The notes below the pieces were generated by a model, which saw only the letters and a list, made by a program, of their open reading frames with translations, searched no databases and had not been told where the DNA came from. Positions 36,178-42,065 of a stretch of DNA of 42,065 nt are shown here, one piece after another. The stretch is from NCBI GenBank assembly GCA_015066905.1, contig SVNN01000003.1:1-42065 (forward strand), written 5' to 3'. This DNA comes from Ruminococcus sp. Lineage in GTDB: Bacteria; Bacillota; Clostridia; Oscillospirales; Ruminococcaceae. Both the position numbers and the translations under genes were made by a program. Numbering within the stretch: the stretch's first letter is position 1; each line of letters opens with the position of its first letter.

Positions 36178-36753
36178 TCACGCGTCCTTGATGATAACGA
36201 TCGGGATCGGCGGACAGTTGTCGCGGTTGACAAACGGCATCTCGATGACGGTATACTGCTTATTGTCAAGCGTCGGGAGAAATTCGAGCAGGGCGTCCCG
36301 TTCTTCAAATCCCGTTTCTCTGCCATAGTAGAGGATCAGTGACATGATTCCGCCCTTACGGAGGAGTCGTAGACCCTGTTCGATCGCCTGGATGCTGGTC
36401 TCTTTTTTTGTAAAGATGTTGTGGTCCCCCTTGGGCAGCCAGCCGAAATTGAAGGTAATGAACGCGATGCTCTCCGCATCAAACAGGTCTGCCATCTCGC
36501 TGTGGCTTTTCAGCAGGACCTCTGCGCGATGCGCCACGCCGTTCGCTTCAAGCAGCGCGCGTGTGCTGTCCACCGCGTCCTGCTGGATGTCAAATGCGGT
36601 AACGTGTCCGCTGTCGCCTACCAGAGAGCAGAGATGGAGGGTGTCGTGTCCGCGTCCGGCAGTTGCGTCGATACAGTGGTCGCCCTCCTGTACATTTTCG
36701 TCGATGACGCGCCGGATGATATCCAGTGCGCTGAATGAACTCATTTTCTTCAT
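36178..36753 (-). CDS. mnmM: Class I SAM methyltransferase, MnmM/YtqB family
   Basis: The 191-residue protein is a compact Rossmann methyltransferase: SAM-binding DATAGRGHDTLHLC (about 29-42), acidic AFDIQQDAV, and the family signature FNFGWLPKGDH in the place of a catalytic NPPY. YtqB of B. subtilis, of the same family, is MnmM, which methylates nm5s2U34 in tRNA to mnm5s2U. That is the likely role here, in the cytoplasm, with SAM as donor. Two ATGs lie close (MKKM); SD AAGGAAT favours the first. It has its own promoter. Confidence 0.85.
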   Translation of the reverse strand: MKKMSSFSALDIIRRVIDENVQEGDHCIDATAGRGHDTLHLCSLVGDSGHVTAFDIQQDAVDSTRALLEANGVAHRAEVLLKSHSEMADLFDAESIAFITFNFGWLPKGDHNIFTKKETSIQAIEQGLRLLRKGGIMSLILYYGRETGFEERDALLEFLPTLDNKQYTVIEMPFVNRDNCPPIPIVIIKDA

Positions 36754-36785
36754 ATTGCGATTCCTTTCCGTTGGATTCTCGTTTC

Positions 36786-36814
36786 ATTATATCAGAATCT
36801 GCGTCTGATTACAA
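36786..36814 (-). promoter_or_regulatory. Sigma-A promoter of mnmM
   Basis: On the minus strand TTGTAA (36814-36809), 17 bases, TATAAT (36791-36786). It directly follows the terminator of the antiporter gene. Confidence 0.75.
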
Positions 36815-36817
36815 GCA

Positions 36818-36855
36818 AAAGATCCGCTGTACATCCATTGGTACAGCGGATCTTT
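36818..36855 (-). terminator. Intrinsic terminator of the antiporter gene
   Basis: AAAGATCCGCTGTAC and its exact complement make a 15-bp stem with an eight-base loop; TTTTGCTTGT follows on the minus strand. Confidence 0.85.
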
Positions 36856-36864
36856 CATTTTTGA

Positions 36865-38106
36865 TCAGATATTCTGCTCTGCCATCAGATGCTCGCCGAA
36901 TGCAAGCTCAGACTTTTCTTCTTCCTTCGGATCAGAAGGGGCGTCGTTTTTGAACAGAAGCTTCAGAAGGATCGGTGCGACGATAGACGAACAGATGATC
37001 AGCAAAATGACGGCGGTGAAGCGTTCAGCCTCAAATAAGCCGCATGCCATGCCCTTTTGCGCGACGATCAGTGCAACCTCGCCTCGCGTCATCATACCGA
37101 TGCCGATTTTCAGTGCGTCGCGGTTGCTGTAACGGAAGATCTTTGCGATCAGTCCACAGCCGATGATCTTGGTGATCAGTGCAACGATGACAAAGCCGAT
37201 TGCGAACCAGAGCAGACCAATCGAGAAACCGTCGAGCGTGGTCTTCAGACCGATACTTGCAAAGAATACGGGGCCGAAGAGCATATAGGAGCTGATATCC
37301 ATTTTACCGGAGATATATTCCGCGTCGCGGAGGTTGCACAGGATGATGCCGGCAACATAAGCACCGGTGATATCGGCGATGCCGAACAGCGCGTCTGCAC
37401 AGTAAGAAAGTATAAAGCAGAGTGCCAGACCGAAGATCGGAATTCTGCGCTGGTGGAAATACTTCTTGTCGAGATATTTGAACAGGAAGTAGATCAGTCC
37501 GCCGATGCACAGGCTGAATACAATAAAGAGGACGGTTTTGATGATGACATCCACAGGCTTTGCGTCTGCACTCTTGAATCCGATGACGAAGGTGAGGACG
37601 ATGATGCCGATGACGTCGTCGATGATCGCGGAGCTGGTGATGAGTGTTCCGAGCTTGCCTTTGAGGTGTCCCAGTTCGCGGAGCGTCTGCACGGTGATGC
37701 TGACCGAGGTTGCGGTCATAATCGTGCCGACAAAAATTGCTTTGAAGAACTCGTCAGAGCCGACGGGGTGGAAGCCGTAGAAGCAGGAGTAGAGCAAAAA
37801 TCCGCCGCACAAGGGGACGAATACGCCCATGCAGGCGACGCACACCGCAACAGGGCCGGTTTTGATCAGTTCCTTGAGATTGGTTTCGAGTCCTGCGGAG
37901 AACATCAGCAGAACGACGCCGATCTCAGCCATTGTGGTGATGAAGTCGGAGGATTCTACAAATCCGAGCACGCTCGGGCCGATCAGCAGTCCCGCAACGA
38001 TCTGTCCTGCGACCTGCGGCGCTTTCAGCTTTTTTGCGCCCAGTCCCATCAGCTTTGCAGCGATGATGATGATTGCAAGATCCCTGAAACAAGTAATGGT
38101 ATCCAT
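36865..38106 (-). CDS. CPA2 family cation/proton antiporter (KefB-like membrane domain)
   Basis: I start at MDTITCFRDLAII (38106), after AAGGAAGG; the track's longer form runs through the promoter. The 413-residue protein has about 12 transmembrane helices and CPA2 marks: APQVAGQIVAGLLIGPSVLG (about 28-48), the SSAIIDDVIGIIVL helix with the ion-binding Asp pair, and the later GMMTRGEVALIVAQKG motif. It lacks the C-terminal TrkA-N/RCK domain of KefB, so it is the short Na+(K+)/H+ type. The ion is not determinable. Next to the V-type ATPase it could help pH or Na+ balance (inference). Confidence 0.9.
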   Translation of the reverse strand: MDTITCFRDLAIIIIAAKLMGLGAKKLKAPQVAGQIVAGLLIGPSVLGFVESSDFITTMAEIGVVLLMFSAGLETNLKELIKTGPVAVCVACMGVFVPLCGGFLLYSCFYGFHPVGSDEFFKAIFVGTIMTATSVSITVQTLRELGHLKGKLGTLITSSAIIDDVIGIIVLTFVIGFKSADAKPVDVIIKTVLFIVFSLCIGGLIYFLFKYLDKKYFHQRRIPIFGLALCFILSYCADALFGIADITGAYVAGIILCNLRDAEYISGKMDISSYMLFGPVFFASIGLKTTLDGFSIGLLWFAIGFVIVALITKIIGCGLIAKIFRYSNRDALKIGIGMMTRGEVALIVAQKGMACGLFEAERFTAVILLIICSSIVAPILLKLLFKNDAPSDPKEEEKSELAFGEHLMAEQNI

Positions 38107-38170
38107 GAGAGTTGCCTTCCTTTTCTGTGATAGACAAAAATATGGTGCGGTAAAAATCCGCACCTTGACA

Positions 38171-38199
38171 ATTATACTCCTGATCCATTTTTTTCGCAA
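38171..38199 (-). promoter_or_regulatory. Sigma-A promoter of the antiporter gene
   Basis: On the minus strand TTGCGA (38199-38194), 17 bases, TATAAT (38176-38171). The leader is about 60 nt. I see no strong terminator between atpD and this promoter. Confidence 0.75.
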
Positions 38200-38258
38200 G
38201 ACTCAATATTCACAATCTTTCTGCGGTTTTCGGGCAGAATTTGTATATTCTTTGCGCG

Positions 38259-38879
38259 TCAATCCGTCTTGTTCCGTTTCTGAACCTTGATGACTTTCAG
38301 GCGGAAGAAGTCCTCGCGCTCTTTCTCATCCAGACTGTCGGTGATGAACTTTACGATATGCTCATAGCGCGGAATCAGGATGTTTTTCAGCGCATTCGCA
38401 CGGCGCTGGGTTTTTTTGATCGCTTCCGCCAGGCGGTAGATGCTGTTTTCGACCTCTGCCAGAACGGCGGTGATCTGTTTTGCCCTGCCAAAGGATACAT
38501 AAGCGTCATCCAACGGCGCGTTGGACATCAGGAAGCCATAGGGGACGGCGCGCTCCTGCGAACGGATTGTGACCTGCGGCAGCTCCACGCCCATGACGCT
38601 GCGGAAGGTCACCTGTACGCCCGTTTCAACCGGCACGGAGTTTGCGATCTTCGTGATGACGCCGAGGGTGATGTTCGCCTCCTGCAAAGCCTGATAGGCG
38701 GTGATATAGGTCGATTCAATCTCTCCGCGGAGCTGCTTGGCATGATCGGTCAGCAGCATCATCTCGCGGATGAGGACATTGCGCTTGCGGTCGAGCAGTT
38801 CATAGCCGAGGCGGCAAAGCGCCAGCGTCTTTTTCGCCTGCATCAGATTGCCCTTGGTCGGAAAAATCTGTTCTGCCAT
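38259..38879 (-). CDS. atpD: V-type ATP synthase subunit D
   Basis: The 206-residue protein is the central rotor stalk D (NtpD). N-terminal PTKGNLMQAKKTLALCRLGYELLDRKR and C-terminal KTQRRANALKNILIPRYEHIVKFI are both family signatures; the chain is nearly all coiled-coil helix. It turns inside the A3B3 ring and passes torque to the membrane ring. It follows subunit B after 27 bases and is the last subunit gene of the operon in this window. Short open strands beyond it show no further gene. Confidence 0.95.
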   Translation of the reverse strand: MAEQIFPTKGNLMQAKKTLALCRLGYELLDRKRNVLIREMMLLTDHAKQLRGEIESTYITAYQALQEANITLGVITKIANSVPVETGVQVTFRSVMGVELPQVTIRSQERAVPYGFLMSNAPLDDAYVSFGRAKQITAVLAEVENSIYRLAEAIKKTQRRANALKNILIPRYEHIVKFITDSLDEKEREDFFRLKVIKVQKRNKTD

Positions 38880-38906
38880 TCTCTGCCTGCCTCCTTGTTT
38901 GGGTGA

Positions 38907-40313
38907 TTATAATTGTGCGTTTTGGAAACGCACGGTGTGCTCAGGGTGATATTTTTCTTTCAGAAGCGCTTCATCCACGCGGTCAAGCTCCGTCAGAGGC
39001 AATACCGAGAGGAGATCCCAGCCGAGATCGAGCGTCTGTTCGATCGAACGATTTTCATCAGCGTCCTGTGAAACAAAGAACCGCTCAAAGAGAATGCCGA
39101 ATTCGAGATATTTCTTATCCGTAGCGGAGAGCTCCTCCTCGCCGATGACCGAGGCAAGCGAGCGTGCCTCCTGCACCTTTGCATAAGACGCGAACAGCTG
39201 ATTGGCACACGCGGCGTGATCCGCACGGGTATATCCCTCACCGATTCCGTCCTTCATCAGACGGGAGAGCGAGGGGAGCACAGAGATCGGCGGATAGATG
39301 CCCGTCTGATCCAGACTGCGGTCGAGAACGATCTGTCCCTCGGTGATATAGCCCGTCAGATCCGGCACAGGGTGCGTGATGTCGTCATTCGGCATCGTCA
39401 GGATCGGGATCTGCGTCACACTGCCCTTTGCGTCCTTGATCACGCCTGCGCGTTCATACAGCGACGCGAGGTCGGAGTACAGATAGCCGGGATATCCCTT
39501 TCTGCTCGGAATTTCGCCCTTGGAGGAGGAAAACTCACGCACCGCCTCCGCGTAGGAGGTCATATCCGTCATGATGACAAGGATGTGCATATTTTTCTCA
39601 TATGCAAGATATTCCGCGGCGGTCAGCGCACAGCGCGGCGTCAGAATACGCTCGATGATCGGGTCGTTCGAGAGATTCAAAAACATCACGACATTCTGCA
39701 AAGCGCCGCTGTCGGAAAAGCTTTTTCTGAAATAATCCGCGACGTCATTTTTCACGCCCATCGCAGCAAAGACTACGGCAAATTTTTCGTTACTGTCATC
39801 TGCGAGCTGCGCCTGGCGGACGATCTGAACCGCAAGCTTGTTGTGGGAAAGCCCTGATCCCGAAAAGATCGGAAGCTTCTGTCCGCGGATGAGCGTCATC
39901 AGACTGTCGATCGAGGAGATGCCTGTGCGGATGTAGTTGCGCGGATAGTTTCTGGAAACGGGATTCAGCGGCTTTCCGTTGATGTCGCCGAGCTGTTCGG
40001 GGAAGATGTCGCCAAGCCCGTCGATCGGCTTTCCGGCGCCGCTGAACACGCGGCCGAGCAATTCTTCCGAGAGCGGCATCTCCATCGGTTTCCCTGTGAA
40101 TTGTGTTTTTGTATTGGTGAGCGAGAGTCCCTTGGTTCCTTCAAAGACCTGCAAAACTGCGCGTTCGCCGTCGATCTCTACAATGCGGCCTGTACGTTCT
40201 GTGCCGTCGTCCAGACGGATACGCGCGACCTCATCATAGCCGACGCCCTGCACCTTGTCGAGGACGATCAGCGGTCCGTTGATCTCGCGCATACCGAGAT
40301 ATTGTAAGCTCAT
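38907..40313 (-). CDS. atpB: V-type ATP synthase subunit B
   Basis: I start at [15 protein letters not shown] (40313), overlapping the A stop by 4 bases. The 468-residue protein is the regulatory, non-catalytic subunit: the Walker A position reads [11 protein letters not shown] without the GKT of a working P-loop, while [30 protein letters not shown] and the [22 protein letters not shown]-like stretch are as in NtpB. It forms the alternating A3B3 ring. Order A-B-D fits the operon type NtpFIKECGABD of Clostridia and Enterococcus. Confidence 0.96.
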   Translation of the reverse strand: MSLQYLGMREINGPLIVLDKVQGVGYDEVARIRLDDGTERTGRIVEIDGERAVLQVFEGTKGLSLTNTKTQFTGKPMEMPLSEELLGRVFSGAGKPIDGLGDIFPEQLGDINGKPLNPVSRNYPRNYIRTGISSIDSLMTLIRGQKLPIFSGSGLSHNKLAVQIVRQAQLADDSNEKFAVVFAAMGVKNDVADYFRKSFSDSGALQNVVMFLNLSNDPIIERILTPRCALTAAEYLAYEKNMHILVIMTDMTSYAEAVREFSSSKGEIPSRKGYPGYLYSDLASLYERAGVIKDAKGSVTQIPILTMPNDDITHPVPDLTGYITEGQIVLDRSLDQTGIYPPISVLPSLSRLMKDGIGEGYTRADHAACANQLFASYAKVQEARSLASVIGEEELSATDKKYLEFGILFERFFVSQDADENRSIEQTLDLGWDLLSVLPLTELDRVDEALLKEKYHPEHTVRFQNAQL

Positions 40314-42065
40314 CGTTCCCCCTCCTTCCGCTCTGCCGGAAGTGCCGCAAAGCATTTGCTGATTTCGTTTTTATACTGCTCAAACATCGCGCACTTGTCG
40401 TTGGGGATGTCATATTTGACCTTGATGACCTGTTCAAACATTCCCGACGCAAGAATATCTGAGAGCAGTGCGCCCTTGGACAGTGCGTGGAGTGCCTGAT
40501 CGTGCAGGTGGAGGATCAGATCCATCATCCGGAACTGCTTTTCAAGCGGGACATACGTGTCGTCCTTGTGGTATGCGTTCTGCTGCAGAAATCCGACGCG
40601 GATGACGCGCGCGGTCTCCATCAGCAGCTTCTGGTCATCGGGCAGAACGTCTGAGCCGATGAGTCTGACGATATCCAGCAGCTTGTTTTCTTCGATGAGA
40701 ATGTTTGAGATCTCCTGTCGGTACTGCATAAACCGCGGATCTGCGTGTTTTTCATAGAAGGCAGAGAGATCGTCGGTATATTCGCTGTAACTGGTCGTCC
40801 AGTTGATGGCGGGATAGTGTCTTGCGTAGGCGAGGGATTTATCCAGCGCCCAGAAGCAGCGGACAAAGCGCTTTGTATTCTGTGTGACAGGCTCGGAGAA
40901 ATCCGCGCCCTGCGGAGAAACTGCGCCGATGATTGTGACGCTGCCTTCTTTTCCGCTGAGCGTTTCGACATAGCCTGCACGTTCATAGAATTCAGACAGA
41001 CGGGAGGGGAGATAGGCAGGAAAGCCTTCTTCCGCAGGCATCTCCTCCAGACGGCCGGAGATCTCGCGGAGCGCCTCCGCCCAGCGTGAGGTCGAATCTG
41101 CCATGATGGCGATATGATAGCCCATGTCGCGGTAATATTCCGCGAGGGTGATTCCGGTATAGATTGACGCCTCTCTTGCCGCAACGGGCATATTGGATGT
41201 GTTGGCGATCAGCACCGTGCGGTCGGTCAGCGGTTTGTTGGTTTTCGGGTCGATCAGCTCGGAGAATTCCTCCAGCACCTGCGTCATCTCGTTGCCGCGC
41301 TCGCCGCAGCCGATATAGACGATGATATCCGCGTCGCACCACTTGGCAAGCTGGTGCTGCGTCATGGTCTTTCCTGTGCCGAAGCCGCCGGGGATTGCCG
41401 CTGTGCCGCCCTTTGCGACAGGGAGAATCGTGTCGATCACGCGTTGTCCCGTAATCAGCGGACGGGAGATCAGCTTCCGTTCCCGGATCGGGCGGGGCTG
41501 ACGGATCGGCCATTTCTGGCAGAGCGTGAGGTCGATTTCTGTTCCCTTGTCGGTGCGGAGGGTAACGATTGTATCGTTCAGACGATATTTCCCGTTTTCC
41601 GCAACCGCGATGACCTCGCCGCATACATCGGGCGGAACCATGCACCGATGCTCAATCACAGGCGTTTCAGGGCAGGTCGCATAGATCATGCCGCCGCAAA
41701 GACGGTCGTGGAGCCGTGCGGTGATCCTGACATCATACTGCCGCTCCTCGTCAAGCGCAGAAACTGCCGCGCCCTCGTCGATGAACGCGCCCGAAAGCGC
41801 TTCCAGCTGTTTGAGGGGACGTTCGATTCCGTCGAAGATATTGGAGAGGATGCCGGGACCGAGCGCAGCGCACATCGGTGCACCCGTGCCCGTCACAGGC
41901 TCTCCCACACGGAGTCCGGTTGTGACTTCATATACCTGGATCGTTGTAAATTCGGCAGTGATGCCGATGACCTCGCCGATCAGGCGTTTCTTGCCGACAT
42001 ATACCATCTCCAGCATCGAAAAGTCGCTGGTATCCTTGACCTTGACGACAGGGCCGTTGATGGAA
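40310..42065 (-). CDS. atpA: V-type ATP synthase subunit A (5' partial)
   Basis: The frame is open to the window edge: [20 protein letters not shown] continues before the track's ATG, so the true start is just outside. The visible 584 residues hold the catalytic subunit: Walker [12 protein letters not shown], the bulge region with [44 protein letters not shown] and [13 protein letters not shown]. It hydrolyses or makes ATP in the A3B3 head. Whether the enzyme moves H+ or Na+ depends on the ring subunit, which is outside the window. Confidence 0.97.
   Translation of the reverse strand, partial: SINGPVVKVKDTSDFSMLEMVYVGKKRLIGEVIGITAEFTTIQVYEVTTGLRVGEPVTGTGAPMCAALGPGILSNIFDGIERPLKQLEALSGAFIDEGAAVSALDEERQYDVRITARLHDRLCGGMIYATCPETPVIEHRCMVPPDVCGEVIAVAENGKYRLNDTIVTLRTDKGTEIDLTLCQKWPIRQPRPIRERKLISRPLITGQRVIDTILPVAKGGTAAIPGGFGTGKTMTQHQLAKWCDADIIVYIGCGERGNEMTQVLEEFSELIDPKTNKPLTDRTVLIANTSNMPVAAREASIYTGITLAEYYRDMGYHIAIMADSTSRWAEALREISGRLEEMPAEEGFPAYLPSRLSEFYERAGYVETLSGKEGSVTIIGAVSPQGADFSEPVTQNTKRFVRCFWALDKSLAYARHYPAINWTTSYSEYTDDLSAFYEKHADPRFMQYRQEISNILIEENKLLDIVRLIGSDVLPDDQKLLMETARVIRVGFLQQNAYHKDDTYVPLEKQFRMMDLILHLHDQALHALSKGALLSDILASGMFEQVIKVKYDIPNDKCAMFEQYKNEISKCFAALPAERKEGER

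Noticed and set aside
37057-38130. Plus-strand ORF of 357 codons opposite the antiporter
   Set aside because: Very acidic, Cys/Asp/Glu-rich shadow of a hydrophobic membrane protein; no ribosome site.

Overview
The window looks like a chromosomal segment from a motile, Gram-positive, Ruminococcus-like Clostridium (Oscillospiraceae). The evidence is the gene content and style: an FlhB-C/PilZ/FapA/flagellin cluster, a V/A-type ATPase instead of an F-type, a surface LRR protein and a Thr-rich linker in an exported protein, consensus sigma-A promoters (TTGACA-N17-TATAAT) and strong AGGAGG ribosome sites, and Firmicute-type RpoB/RpoC. The genus is an inference; nothing here is a species marker I could search.

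Layout. 1-5447 (+) is the tail of a flagellar region: a YlqG-like protein (cut by the window edge), a stand-alone FlhB C-terminal protein, a PilZ c-di-GMP receptor, FapA and flagellin. The flagellin leader carries two GGA sites that look like a CsrA switch. 5569-6141 is a small exported protein. 6296-10143 is a glycogen/maltodextrin pair (malQ, glgP), followed by a GT2-TPR glycosyltransferase of mixed base composition. 12240-14088 (-) is a YtrA-type GntR regulator with a two-gene ABC exporter; the regulator appears to start at CTG and has a palindromic operator over its own -10. Divergent from it (14325-16936, +) is a three-gene ABC-2 exporter. 16937-18450 is an AT-rich island with a small membrane protein, a GIY-YIG/DUF4357 nuclease and probable remnants of a mobile-element gene pair.

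18452-25488 (-) holds guaA (ATP-pyrophosphatase half only) and then an operon transcribed from about 25525: three related membrane proteins, a ComM/YifB ATPase, a RodA-type glycosyltransferase and TcdA. 25914-33563 (+) is rpoB-rpoC with a perfect consensus promoter and a leader of about 190 nt. 33640-35055 is an anchored LRR surface protein. 35094-38106 (-) has a DHH phosphoesterase, an MnmM-type methyltransferase and a CPA2 cation/proton antiporter. 38259-42065 (-) ends the window with V-type ATPase subunits D, B and A (A cut by the edge).

The most interesting new item is a predicted small RNA of about 129 nt on the minus strand at 25627-25755. It has its own TTGACA-N17-TATACT promoter, a C-rich single-stranded segment and an intrinsic terminator with seven T. 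Its promoter faces the rpoB promoter, so the first ~30 nt of both RNAs would be complementary. Other points are a six-cysteine insert in RpoC, a 65-residue acidic RpoB tail without a basic residue, and the lone GuaA synthetase domain. All promoter, RNA and operator calls come from reading the sequence and have not been tested by computation.
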